Of a stretch of 64,000 bases of DNA, positions 14,077 to 23,176 are shown piece after piece. Position 1 is the stretch's first letter; each line of letters begins with the position of its first letter. Origin of the DNA: DATNPH01 sp036703315 (lineage in GTDB: Bacteria; Cyanobacteriota; Cyanobacteriia; Cyanobacteriales; Coleofasciculaceae); NCBI GenBank assembly GCA_036703315.1, contig DATNPH010000146.1, positions 1-64,000 on the forward strand, given 5' to 3'. The notes beneath the pieces are model-generated. The model searched no databases, was not told the origin of the DNA, and was given only the letters and a program-made list of their open reading frames with translations. A program made the position numbers and the translations under genes.

Positions 14077-16956
14077 GTGACAGAAACAAAATCTTACAAA
14101 GATACCGTCAATCTACTCAAGACCAAATTTGATATGCGGGCGAACGCTATTAAGCGCGAACCCGAACTGCAAAAATTTTGGGAAGAAAACCAGATTTACG
14201 AAAACCTGTCACAGAACAATCCGGGTGAGATTTTCATTTTGCACGACGGACCGCCCTACGCGAACGGTTCTCTGCATCTGGGTCACGCCCTGAATAAAAT
14301 CCTCAAGGACATCATCAACAAATACCAACTGATCAAGGGACGCAAGGTACGCTACGTCCCCGGTTGGGATTGTCACGGCTTGCCAATTGAGCTAAAAGTC
14401 CTGCAAAACATGAAGTCAGAGGAGCGACAACAGCTGACGCCTCTGAAACTTCGTCATAAAGCGCGTAACTTTGCGCTCAAAGCCGTAGATGAGCAGCGCC
14501 AAGGCTTCAAGCGCTATGGCGTTTGGGGCGACTGGGAGCATCCTTACCTGACGATGAACCCAGAGTATGAAGCCGCTCAAATCGGCGTGTTTGGTCAGAT
14601 GGTCTTGAAGGGCTACATCTATCGCGGTTTGAAGCCGGTTCATTGGAGTCCGAGTTCTCAAACAGCATTGGCAGAAGCGGAGTTGGAGTATCCAGAAGGT
14701 CATACCTCGCGCAGCATCTATGCGACATTCAAAATGACCAACCCAGCGCCAGCAGTGAAAGAGGTATTGGAGCCATTTCTGCCGAATTTGGAAGTAGCAA
14801 TCTGGACGACAACACCCTGGACGCTTCCCGGTAACCTCGCTGTCGCTGTGAATCCCGAACTCAACTATGCCGTGGTTCAGGTCGGAACCCAAACCCCAGC
14901 CAAATACCTAATTGTTGCGGCGGATTTGGTGGAACGCCTGTCTGAAAAGTTCGGGACTGGGCTGACAGTGAAAGCGACCATGCCAGGACGGGCGTTGGAA
15001 CATAGCACTTACAAGCATCCACTTTATGACCGCGAGAGTGAGGTTGTAATTGGTGGCGATTACGTTACTACAGAGTCGGGTACGGGGTTGGTACACACTG
15101 CTCCTGGTCATGGTCAAGAAGACTATATAGTCGGTCAGCGGTATGGCTTGCCGATTCTCTCACCTGTGGACGATCGCGGCAACCTTACCGCAGAAGCCGG
15201 ACAGTTCGCTGGGTTAAATGTACTTAAGGATGCCAATGAGGCGATCATTCAGGCACTGAATGAAGCAGGTTCCTTGCTTAAGGAGGAGGCTTACAACCAC
15301 AAGTATCCCTATGATTGGCGCACGAAAAAGCCGACGATTTTCAGGGCAACGGAGCAGTGGTTTGCCAGCGTTGAAGGATTTCGGGACGAAGCACTTAATG
15401 CGATCGCATCCGTAAAGTGGGTTCCCACTCAAGGCGAAAACCGCATCACGCCAATGGTAAGCGATCGCTCTGATTGGTGTATCTCCCGCCAGCGTAATTG
15501 GGGCGTCCCAATTCCGGTATTCTACGACGACCAAACCAACGAACCATTACTGACCCAAGAAACAATCGCCCACGTTCAAGCTATTTTTGCGGAAAAAGGC
15601 TCAGATGCTTGGTGGGAACTCTCAGTAGAAGAGCTGTTACCTGAACAATATCGCAATAATGGCAAGTCATACCGCAAAGGTATGGACACGATGGATGTCT
15701 GGTTTGACTCGGGTTCCTCTTGGGCAGCCGTAGCAAAGCAGCGAGAAAATTTGAAGTATCCCGCCGATATGTATCTGGAAGGGTCAGACCAACACCGAGG
15801 CTGGTTCCAGTCCAGTTTGCTCACGAGCGTTGCTACAAATGACATTGCCCCTTACAAAACCGTCCTAACCCACGGCTTTTTGGTGGATGAACAGGGACGC
15901 AAGATGAGTAAATCACTGGGGAATGGGATTGACCCCGCTGTGGTGATTGAAGGTGGCAAGAACCAGAAAGAGGAACCCCCTTATGGAGCGGATGTACTGC
16001 GCCTGTGGGTTTCTTCGGCAGACTATTCCTCCGATATCGCCCAGAGCAAGAATATTTTCAAGCAATTGGGAGATATCAGGGGCAAAATCCGCAATACAGC
16101 GCGTTTCTTGCTGGGGAATCTACACGATTTTGATCCAGCCAAAGATGCAGTGCCTTATGAGCAGCTTCCCGAATTAGACCGCTATATGCTGCATCGGATG
16201 ACAGAGGTATTTGGGGAAGTCACGGAGGCGTTTGAGAGTTACCAGTTCTTCCGCTTTTTCCAGACGGTACAGAACTTCTGCGTGGTGGACTTGTCAAACT
16301 TCTATCTGGATATTGCCAAAGATCGATTGTATATCAGCGATTTGAACTCGCCTCGCCGTCGCAGTTGTCAGACAGTGTTGGCAGTGGCATTGGAGAATTT
16401 AGCACGAGCGATCGCGCCAGTTCTATGTCACATGGCAGAAGACATCTGGCAATATCTCCCCTACAAAACCCCCTATAAGTCTGTGTTTGAATCAGGTTGG
16501 GTGAAGTTAGAGGAACAATGGCATAAACCAGAACTGTCAGCCTTGTGGCAGAAGTTACGTAGCATCCGCACCGAAGTTAATAAGGTGATGGAGCAGGCAC
16601 GAACTGAAAAAAGGATTGGAGCGTCTTTAGATGCCAAGGTGTTGCTCTATGTGCCGGATGTTGAGCTACGTCAGCAGCTACAAGCTTTAAATCCGACAGA
16701 TAGCTTGAGTGAGGGTAATCACGTAGATGAATTGCGTTACCTATTGCTTGCCTCTCAGGTGGCACTGTTGGATTCTCCTGAAGCATTGGAAGGATTAAAG
16801 TACAGCTTCCAATCCGATGCGTTAGGCGTGGGTGTTGTTAAGGCAGAGGGGGAAAAATGCGATCGCTGCTGGAACTACTCAGTTCATGTTGGCGAATCAG
16901 CGGAAGACCCTACCTTATGCGATCGTTGCGTACCTGCCTTGAACGGTCAATTTTAG
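14077..16956 (+). CDS. ileS: Isoleucyl-tRNA synthetase
   Basis: 959 residues, the usual length for bacterial IleRS. The class Ia signatures are present: the HIGH-type motif in PPYANGSLHLGHALNK (about residues 50-65) and KMSKSLGN (about residue 610), with the editing (CP1) domain between them. The anticodon-binding helical domain precedes a C-terminal zinc-binding module with CDRCWNYS and CDRC. It charges tRNA-Ile with isoleucine in the cytosol. The start is a GTG at 14077 in the context of the usual TETKSYKDTVNLLKTKF N-terminus. The gene stands alone, flanked by dispersed repeats on both sides, with a strong terminator 77 bp downstream. Confidence 0.98.
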   Translation: MTETKSYKDTVNLLKTKFDMRANAIKREPELQKFWEENQIYENLSQNNPGEIFILHDGPPYANGSLHLGHALNKILKDIINKYQLIKGRKVRYVPGWDCHGLPIELKVLQNMKSEERQQLTPLKLRHKARNFALKAVDEQRQGFKRYGVWGDWEHPYLTMNPEYEAAQIGVFGQMVLKGYIYRGLKPVHWSPSSQTALAEAELEYPEGHTSRSIYATFKMTNPAPAVKEVLEPFLPNLEVAIWTTTPWTLPGNLAVAVNPELNYAVVQVGTQTPAKYLIVAADLVERLSEKFGTGLTVKATMPGRALEHSTYKHPLYDRESEVVIGGDYVTTESGTGLVHTAPGHGQEDYIVGQRYGLPILSPVDDRGNLTAEAGQFAGLNVLKDANEAIIQALNEAGSLLKEEAYNHKYPYDWRTKKPTIFRATEQWFASVEGFRDEALNAIASVKWVPTQGENRITPMVSDRSDWCISRQRNWGVPIPVFYDDQTNEPLLTQETIAHVQAIFAEKGSDAWWELSVEELLPEQYRNNGKSYRKGMDTMDVWFDSGSSWAAVAKQRENLKYPADMYLEGSDQHRGWFQSSLLTSVATNDIAPYKTVLTHGFLVDEQGRKMSKSLGNGIDPAVVIEGGKNQKEEPPYGADVLRLWVSSADYSSDIAQSKNIFKQLGDIRGKIRNTARFLLGNLHDFDPAKDAVPYEQLPELDRYMLHRMTEVFGEVTEAFESYQFFRFFQTVQNFCVVDLSNFYLDIAKDRLYISDLNSPRRRSCQTVLAVALENLARAIAPVLCHMAEDIWQYLPYKTPYKSVFESGWVKLEEQWHKPELSALWQKLRSIRTEVNKVMEQARTEKRIGASLDAKVLLYVPDVELRQQLQALNPTDSLSEGNHVDELRYLLLASQVALLDSPEALEGLKYSFQSDALGVGVVKAEGEKCDRCWNYSVHVGESAEDPTLCDRCVPALNGQF

Positions 16957-17032
16957 CGCCAGCTCCTTTGAAAAATCCAGGTGTTTTCTAACCTTTCTGG
17001 AGTCTAGACGAACGATAAACGGGGAAAAAAGC

Positions 17033-17075
17033 AGGGGCAACTGTAGGCTAATCTTCCTACAGTTGCCCCTCTTAT
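17033..17075 (+). terminator. Rho-independent terminator of ileS
   Basis: A perfect 15-bp stem, AGGGGCAACTGTAGG paired with CCTACAGTTGCCCCT, with an 8-base loop is followed by CTTATT. The U-tract is weak but the stem is very strong. Confidence 0.8.
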
Positions 17076-17150
17076 TAAAGATGCAACACTTTTATACACC
17101 AATTCACAAATGCTTGCTACAAATGAATTTCTTGCTCCCCCTTGAACAAA

Positions 17151-17348
17151 GAAAGGCAGAAGGCAGAGGGCAAAGGGCTTTTATGGATTTATCCCGATGC
17201 TAGAGATGCCAAGCCATCTTAAGAGCCCAATTGTGCAAGGGTCAAGGGTTCCCCACTCAACTATGTTCAGTGGCTGGGAGTGACTGGGGGTTGAATCCCC
17301 CTGACACTCCCCCCTTCTACCTTCCTTCTTCTGCCCTCTGCCTTCTTC
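17151..17348. repeat. Dispersed palindromic element, copy 2
   Basis: Begins GAAAGGCAGAAGGCAGAGGG and ends CTTCTGCCCTCTGCCTTC, an inverse of the left arm. The interior holds a GGGGGTTGAATCCCC hairpin resembling parts of the copies at 13771 and 33555. No ORF. Confidence 0.6.
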
Positions 17349-17416
17349 AATTCCGGGGGCTGGAGGTCAATGTGTAGCAACCCAAGCGTGAAATGGTATT
17401 ACTTAATGCAAGGTGA

Positions 17417-17908
17417 TTACGACTTGCCTTGCCCTTGCTGTTGCTGTCGCCGTTGCTGCCCCTGTTGGCGCATTTCCTGAAGTTGCTGCTGCTGAGCGGG
17501 AGTCAAGACAGCTTGCATACGAGATTTTTTGCTTTGCATAATCTCACGCATTTTGGCTTTCTGCGCATCAGAAAGATTTAACGCTGCCATACCAGAGCGT
17601 TTCCCTTGACGGTTTTGTCCAGCTTGACGATTTTGTCCAGCTTGACGGTTTTGCATAGCCGTTTGGAGCTGTGCCTGTTGCTCTGGTGTGAGGACGGATT
17701 GCATCTGGGCACGAATATCATCATTGATTTGACGCATTTGCTCTTTTTGTTGATCCGTCAAATTTAACTTGTCCCATTTACCCTGATGAGCTGCCTGTGC
17801 AAGCAATGGCTGACCAGACGTGTTAGCTTGAGCTTTGACCATGAAAGGAGTAGCAACAACGGAGAGAGCGATCGCTCCAGCTAACATTGGCATCAGTTTG
17901 ATTTTCAT
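17417..17908 (-). CDS. Spy/CpxP-like LTxxQ-motif exported protein
   Basis: 163 residues with an N-terminal signal peptide (MKIKLMPMLAGAIALSVVATPF, cleavage probably near residue 26-30). Two copies of an LTxxQ-type module follow: LNLTDQQKEQMRQI with LTPEQQAQLQ, and LNLSDAQKAKMREI with LTPAQQQQLQ. LTxxQ proteins such as Spy and CpxP are periplasmic all-helical chaperones or stress adaptors, and the duplicated motif is a family hallmark. Between the modules is a perfect hexapeptide repeat NRQAGQ encoded by an 18-bp tandem repeat, and the C-terminus is Gln-rich. The gene is alone, between repeat copy 2 and a 440-bp spacer. Function in cyanobacteria is unproven. Confidence 0.75.
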   Translation of the reverse strand: MKIKLMPMLAGAIALSVVATPFMVKAQANTSGQPLLAQAAHQGKWDKLNLTDQQKEQMRQINDDIRAQMQSVLTPEQQAQLQTAMQNRQAGQNRQAGQNRQGKRSGMAALNLSDAQKAKMREIMQSKKSRMQAVLTPAQQQQLQEMRQQGQQRRQQQQGQGKS

Positions 17909-18354
17909 CGTGACCTAATTGTGACTTTCTTAGGAAGACGACATCATCATAGAAAGTTCCCCTTGTCTGCTACATGAGGAGAAAGTCATGTATTTAACCA
18001 TGACTTTTTTCATGTGTGATGCCTGTGCTTGGTCAAAAGCTCTCATCAGCTGTTTTCATCCAATCGGGTGAACCAATCAGGTGAAGCCTGATTGTTCCTG
18101 AGCAACCTACGATCTCCTTCATATCTACAATTGTTTACTTTGTGTAGATGAAGGTATTTCTGAGCAAAGATTTGATGAAGAATCCGGAATAGGCGATTGC
18201 TTCAGGTAGCTTTGTAGGGGCAGCGGAATCTTTAAACCGAGAAATCTTGTAGATCAGCCAGCACTTAATCAGTGAGATTTCCGAGAATATGCTGATTCCC
18301 TGTACAGTTTTCAAGGCTAGGATGCTCAAAGATTATTATTTCACGAGGAAGTCG

Positions 18355-18552
18355 ATGAAGTCTACAAGGCTGCAAAAGTTAATTCGTTTTCTAAAGGATG
18401 AGTTGGCAATTCCATCGGCTTCCATTGACCTGGCAGTCCGCCATGATCCGGATTCTCCAAATCTCTTGCCAATGATTCTTTGGCAGTATGGATTGGTGAC
18501 ATTGGAACAGTTAGACCGAATTTTTGATTGGTTGGAAACGGCTTACCTTTGA
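18355..18552 (+). CDS. DUF2949 family small protein
   Basis: 65 residues from the ATG at 18355, which follows AGGAAG six bases upstream; a longer ORF from 18289 is less likely because similarity begins at MKSTRLQKLIRFLKDEL. The sequence is typical of the cyanobacteria-specific DUF2949: N-terminal helix, LAVRHDPDSPNLLPMILWQYGLVTLEQLDRIFDWLE. The fold is probably helical, and the function is unknown. It is divergently arranged towards the ParA gene, which reads towards it from 19673. Confidence 0.8.
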   Translation: MKSTRLQKLIRFLKDELAIPSASIDLAVRHDPDSPNLLPMILWQYGLVTLEQLDRIFDWLETAYL

Positions 18553-18734
18553 AAAGAGTTCTATCATCAGGCTTACTAGAGAACTCTAAGACGTTGCCTC
18601 TTTAAACTGCCTATCTAGTTAATTGTCGTAGTCATTAGTTAACTACAGCTTAGGTCAGATTTTCACCTCAACACTAATGACTAATGAAAACTTCCCTGAG
18701 AAATGTACCAATTAAATCAGGGATAGCTGAGAAA

Positions 18735-19673
18735 CTAATCATACTCAGCCAAATTTAATGGATTTTGTACTGGGGGTGAATTCTCAGCTATTTCCAACTT
18801 CTGTAAAAATTCTTCTGCCAATTTGAAAAATGCTTTAGAGCCAGAAGAATTAGGACTAGCGATAACTGCTGGCATAAAGTAGTCTACGGCTTTAGCCACA
18901 TTGACATCCAGAGGAATACGATTCTCAAAAATTTGATTCGGACTGAAATCTCCAGTGACTCGCTGCATCACCTGTTTATAATACCTGTCAAAGAGACCAC
19001 CACTGGTCAAAATGAAAACAATTCCCAGTAACTGCGCCTTTAAACAGCTATCATCACCATAACTTTCTTTGAGCTTTGCAATCCGTCCTTCTAGTAGCTT
19101 AATTCCGACAATTGATAAAGGTTCAGGTCTAGCTGGTAACAAATAAAAGTCACTCGCAACAATTCCGCTTCGAGTTAGAAGATTGTAGCCAGGAGCGCAA
19201 TCTAAAAATATAAATTCATAATCATTAATAACAGGAGCTAAAATACTTTTGATTAATTGTTCTTCAAACCTATTCCAAATATCACTAAAATCACATCTTG
19301 CATCATTAATGGCTTTATAATGAAGTAGCTCAGATACTAAATATTCATCATAAAGGTCAATATCACCTGGTAATAAATCTAAGGTTTTGATTTGACAAAC
19401 TTCAGATTTAATAACCTCTTGAGTTGTCCGTTTAATCCTACTATTTAGTTTAATTTCTTTATAGATTAGCTGACCTAATGTGTGTTTCTCTCTCCTAACC
19501 CTGGCAAACTCTTGAGGCTGCATTAAGCTAAGTGTGGCATTAATTTGTGAATCTAAATCCACCACTAGCACTCGCTTTCCATGATTTTTTGCCAAGCAAG
19601 TAGCTAAGTTAACAGTCAGGGTCGTCTTGCCGACACCACCTTTCATGTTGACTGTGGAAATGACCAATCCCAT
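18735..19673 (-). CDS. ParA/Soj family ATPase (orphan)
   Basis: 312 residues. The deviant Walker A motif KGGVGKTT (residues 11-18), Walker A' DLDSQ and Walker B FIFLDCAPG show a ParA/MinD-superfamily P-loop ATPase. These proteins dimerise on ATP and position DNA, plasmids or protein cargo such as carboxysomes. There is no ParB-like gene and no obvious centromere-like repeats next to it, so this is an orphan whose cargo cannot be named. The gene is AT-richer than its neighbours. Confidence 0.85.
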   Translation of the reverse strand: MGLVISTVNMKGGVGKTTLTVNLATCLAKNHGKRVLVVDLDSQINATLSLMQPQEFARVRREKHTLGQLIYKEIKLNSRIKRTTQEVIKSEVCQIKTLDLLPGDIDLYDEYLVSELLHYKAINDARCDFSDIWNRFEEQLIKSILAPVINDYEFIFLDCAPGYNLLTRSGIVASDFYLLPARPEPLSIVGIKLLEGRIAKLKESYGDDSCLKAQLLGIVFILTSGGLFDRYYKQVMQRVTGDFSPNQIFENRIPLDVNVAKAVDYFMPAVIASPNSSGSKAFFKLAEEFLQKLEIAENSPPVQNPLNLAEYD

Positions 19674-20121
19674 GAATAAACTCCTCTTGGAGAAACGTTG
19701 CTTTGTTTGGCATAAACTACTCCAGGTTACTGGATTAACGGGTCAGTTGTTGCACTCTTGCACAATAATCTCTGTAAGGTAGGGAAGATAGACAAGCGAT
19801 CGCAATTGTTGCTAAGGCATCCAGTTGGTCTTCAGGTAGGGGCACGAATGCCTTAGCCCCTACAAAAGTTTGTGATTAGCCCCTTATCTTGGGGACACAG
19901 CAAATTGGGGAGTGGTTTAGGAATATGCTCGAAATGCTCTAGGAGAAAGTCCATTATGTAACGATAAGTAAATAGTTCTGACGGCATCTACTGGTAAGTC
20001 AAAATGGGCACTGGTTTAAGAATATTTTTAACCCGTGAGGAAGACCGATCAATATTTGAATTGAGCAGAGCAACAACAGTGCTTCAGAAAGTAACAGACG
20101 GAGCCGAAGTGATTAGTGTTC
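19674..20121. other. Spacer with palindromic repeat
   Basis: 448 bp without a gene. It holds a HIP1 site near 19797 and a hairpin, GTAGGGGC...GCCCCTAC near 19836-19863, of the interspersed type common between cyanobacterial genes. Nothing else was recognised. Confidence 0.5.
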
Positions 20122-20880
20122 TTATCCACCTAGCTTGCTGAGGACAAAGGCAGCGAGGAACCCGAAGACGGTAATCAAGCCAGCAAAGTCATGCGCTTCC
20201 TCGAAGGCTTCGGGAATCATCGTGTCAGATAACATGGCGAGAATCGCACCAGCAGCAACGGCGGTAGTTGCAGCAATAATTTCTACCGAGAAGTGGCTGA
20301 AAAGAGCATAGCCTAAAATTGCTGCCACACTAGATACAACAGCGATCGCTCCCCACGCCCCAAAGATGTAGCCAATTGAACGACCTGCTTTTTTCATGCC
20401 GGCTGCGCTAGAAAGTCCTTCCGGAACGTTCGAGAGGAAGACTGCCGCCACAGTCACCCAACTGACGCTTCCTCCCTCAATCATGCTGACGCCAATCACA
20501 ATTGACTCTGGAATGCCGTCAAGGAGTGCGCCAACTGCGATCGCTAATCCACTCCCACTGTTGTCATCCTCTGATGGCTGCTGCTTACCAGAACGCTTAC
20601 GATGCTTAGCCCCCTGATGTGCTAGATACCAGTTAGCTGCTGTATATACAGCAGCACCGCCTATAAAGCCGATCGCAGTTGAGTCAAACCCCCCCCGCTT
20701 ATAAGCCTCATCCATCAGTTCAAACGCTAGCGCGGAGATTAACACACCAGCACCAAACGCCATAATCCCAGCGATCACACGTTGGGGAATTTGGACAAAG
20801 TAGCCCAATCCTGCTCCTAATAGCAGCGCTGAACCCCCGAGTAAACCCCAGCCTCCTGCTTGTAACCACAACGGAAACAT
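20122..20880 (-). CDS. ZIP family metal transporter
   Basis: 252 residues with about eight hydrophobic segments and a hydrophilic, basic loop between the third and fourth (HRKRSGKQQPSEDDNSGSG). The ZIP signatures are present in modified form: LLDGIPESIVIG in the fourth and SNVPEGLSSAAG in the fifth segment. The usual HNxPEG histidines are replaced by Asp and Ser, so metal preference may differ from classic Zn transporters. ZIP proteins import divalent metals into the cytosol through the plasma membrane. The gene is monocistronic, with the neighbouring VOC gene reading in the same direction 111 bp upstream. Confidence 0.85.
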   Translation of the reverse strand: MFPLWLQAGGWGLLGGSALLLGAGLGYFVQIPQRVIAGIMAFGAGVLISALAFELMDEAYKRGGFDSTAIGFIGGAAVYTAANWYLAHQGAKHRKRSGKQQPSEDDNSGSGLAIAVGALLDGIPESIVIGVSMIEGGSVSWVTVAAVFLSNVPEGLSSAAGMKKAGRSIGYIFGAWGAIAVVSSVAAILGYALFSHFSVEIIAATTAVAAGAILAMLSDTMIPEAFEEAHDFAGLITVFGFLAAFVLSKLGG

Positions 20881-20991
20881 TTTTTCCCTTGCTCCTTACC
20901 CTTTGTTACATAGTCAGAGTTTGTTTGCGCCAAAAAGATCGGATTCTTTCTGTTGGTGAGACAACAAGCATCTTGATGAGCAACGCCCAGC

Positions 20992-22029
20992 TTACAACTT
21001 CGATATCAATGTCCAAAAGTACCCATCAGGTGCAACAAAGGAAAAACTTTGTTCCCCAAACTCGTTGACTATGATTTCTGTGAGGTTTTGAGCTGCACTT
21101 GCTTTCACACGGTTGAAATAGTCTTCCAGATTACTTACTCGATAGGTATACAATGACATCCCTAAACAACCGGGCTTTGCCTGATCAAACGGCTCCGCTA
21201 ACTGCATAGAATCTGGAAACCGAACAATATACAATCGTCCAGAACGTGCTGCCTGAAAGTCAGATTTCGATGATCGAGGGTCATCAAAAGCAGTTACCAG
21301 AAACCGCTCGTTGGGCTGAAGGTCAAAAATCTGTCTGGCAGCTTCCGAACTTTCATAGGTAGTTTCTACATTGTCGCGCACGCGGAGTAATCCTAGGATG
21401 TCTTCATAAAACCTTAGCGTTTCTTGGCTATCATCCTGAACGATCAGCCCCATGTGGGTAATCTGGCTAGTTTTGAAAGCAGAAGCCTCATTAACTTTTC
21501 CGTAATGGGGCAGAGTATAGTTGAAGCGCTGGAAGAAAACTTGTCGAGTCAACGGTTGAAGCAGCATCATTTCCCGCACCCCGACAGCAGGATCGATAAA
21601 AGGACGCCCTTTTCTTTCTTTGTTGTAGATTACCTCCCAATGAGGATTGGTGTGTTTGACTGGCATACCTGCTGCTGCTGCATCTTCGGCGTGATTGAGG
21701 ATATTCAACATATCAGCTGTTAGACTAGTCGCCCAGCGGTTTCCCTTCAGCTTCATGGATGACATTTTTAGCCCATCATTGATAGGGTTTTCCCAAACCA
21801 TGAGGCGAATCAAACCATGATCGGCATCTTGGTGGTAAAGTCGAAGCGATCGCAACGATGAATTGACCCCATACAACTGATTCACGACTTGTGCAGGTAA
21901 TTCACCAATCTGACCAATCCGATATCCAAATTGCTCCCAATATTGAATCTGAGGTATTGGATCTTGAATACCAATACACACTTCATAGATACCTTCGATT
22001 GAGGAGGAAGGAGAGTTAGACGGCGGCAC
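20992..22029 (-). CDS. Two-domain VOC (glyoxalase/dioxygenase-fold) protein
   Basis: 345 residues with a GTG start. Two VOC-type halves are visible: about 12-150, starting GIYEVCIGIQDPIPQIQYW, and about 185-345, starting ITHMGLIVQDDSQETLRFYEDILGL. The size and two-fold plan recall 4-hydroxyphenylpyruvate dioxygenase, which lies next to the tocopherol methyltransferase in Synechocystis. However, the HPPD metal ligands are mostly absent: one His (THMG) is kept, the second is replaced in GCLGMSLYTY, and the C-terminal GxGNF region is missing. It starts 47 bp after the tocopherol methyltransferase stop and is probably co-transcribed. The reaction is unknown. Confidence 0.75.
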   Translation of the reverse strand: MPPSNSPSSSIEGIYEVCIGIQDPIPQIQYWEQFGYRIGQIGELPAQVVNQLYGVNSSLRSLRLYHQDADHGLIRLMVWENPINDGLKMSSMKLKGNRWATSLTADMLNILNHAEDAAAAGMPVKHTNPHWEVIYNKERKGRPFIDPAVGVREMMLLQPLTRQVFFQRFNYTLPHYGKVNEASAFKTSQITHMGLIVQDDSQETLRFYEDILGLLRVRDNVETTYESSEAARQIFDLQPNERFLVTAFDDPRSSKSDFQAARSGRLYIVRFPDSMQLAEPFDQAKPGCLGMSLYTYRVSNLEDYFNRVKASAAQNLTEIIVNEFGEQSFSFVAPDGYFWTLISKL

Positions 22030-22076
22030 AAACTTTGATTTTGGTGGAGTTAGAAAAAACAGTGAGTGAGCTAATT

Positions 22077-22943
22077 CTACAGGGAATTCAGTAATGGCTT
22101 ACTTGCACAAAGCAACCCAAACCGAATCAATCCGCGTCGATAGCCTCGACTCATCAGTCCTAACGATAAAGCGGCTTGCCAAGTGCTCCAATTGCTTTGG
22201 AGTAACCCGAAAATCGCCTTAGGATCAAACATAGAATCAATCACAATATCCCAAAACGGTGCAACAGCATCCGACCAATCGGCGGTGCGAATGTTTTGGA
22301 AGGAGAGATGATGTGATTTCGCTTCATAGTCTGGTAGCGAAATCACATAAGGTAAGCAGTAAACCCGGTAAATTTCCGCCAAATGTTGCTGTTCATCCGC
22401 TGTCAACTCTCCCGTCGCTGGCGTTATTGGACGGTGACACCAAGTTGCCATCAGAAATATTCCCCCTGGTTTGAGTACCCGGTAGCACTCCTGGAGGAAT
22501 TTCTCCTTATCAGGCATATGCTCACCACTTTCCATTGACCAGACAAAATCAAATGTATTATCGGCAAAGGGCATATCTAGGGCATCAGCAACCTGGAACT
22601 GAACCTGTGTCGCCAACCCAGCTTCCTTTGCCCGTTCGGTTGCTCTAGACGCTTGCACTGGACTTAGAGTAATGCCACTGACACTAGCATCAAACTTTTG
22701 TGCCAAATAAAGGGAACTGCCGCCTATACCGCATCCAACATCCAGGATTTGCTTGGCTTGCCCCACCTCACCCCAACTGAGAAGTTCTTCAATCAAATCA
22801 ATTTGTGCCTGACGCCGATTTTTTTTCTCTTTGCCAGTGGCACCATAGTAGCCGTGGTGCATGTGTTCGCCCCAAACCTGTTCCCACAAACCAGAAGAGG
22901 CGTCGTAAAATTGTTGAATTTGGCTCTTTAGAGTTGAAGTCAT
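22077..22943 (-). CDS. Gamma-tocopherol O-methyltransferase (VTE4-like)
   Basis: 288 residues from the ATG at 22943; a TTG at 23003 would add 20 poorly conserved residues. The sequence closely follows cyanobacterial gamma-tocopherol methyltransferase: IQQFYDASSGLWEQVWGEHM, HHGYYG, the SAM motif ILDVGCGIGGSSLYLA, SMESGEHMPDKEKFL, and ATWCHRPITP. It transfers a methyl group from SAM to the chromanol ring, the last step of alpha-tocopherol synthesis at thylakoid or plasma membranes. The neighbouring VOC gene is downstream in the same orientation. The close MPBQ methyltransferase family is an alternative, but the motifs favour tocopherol. Confidence 0.88.
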   Translation of the reverse strand: MTSTLKSQIQQFYDASSGLWEQVWGEHMHHGYYGATGKEKKNRRQAQIDLIEELLSWGEVGQAKQILDVGCGIGGSSLYLAQKFDASVSGITLSPVQASRATERAKEAGLATQVQFQVADALDMPFADNTFDFVWSMESGEHMPDKEKFLQECYRVLKPGGIFLMATWCHRPITPATGELTADEQQHLAEIYRVYCLPYVISLPDYEAKSHHLSFQNIRTADWSDAVAPFWDIVIDSMFDPKAIFGLLQSNWSTWQAALSLGLMSRGYRRGLIRFGLLCASKPLLNSL

Positions 22944-23176
22944 CGATCGCTGCGTTCCTGGGTAGACCGCAATTAGCCTAGCAGAGGAGGCTGGCACTAA
23001 CAATTGATTTTAATGTTTTAAATTCAGCGACGTAGTCGTTTGATCGCTTCCACAGCCTGAAGTCAGATTTTTAGTGCTACACAGACTTAATTGCTGATTA
23101 ATCAGCAAGACATCACATCCGAGTAATCTCTAATACATTCCCTGATTAGTGCAATCATTGCCGACCCAAATCAATC

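Noticed and set aside
13771..17348. GGGGTTAGAATCCCC and GGGGGTTGAATCCCC looking like tRNA T-arms
   Set aside because: No acceptor, D or anticodon arms can be drawn around them, and the loops do not fit the T-loop consensus.
20992..22029. Direct annotation of the VOC protein as 4-hydroxyphenylpyruvate dioxygenase
   Set aside because: Two of three metal ligands and the conserved C-terminal region are missing.
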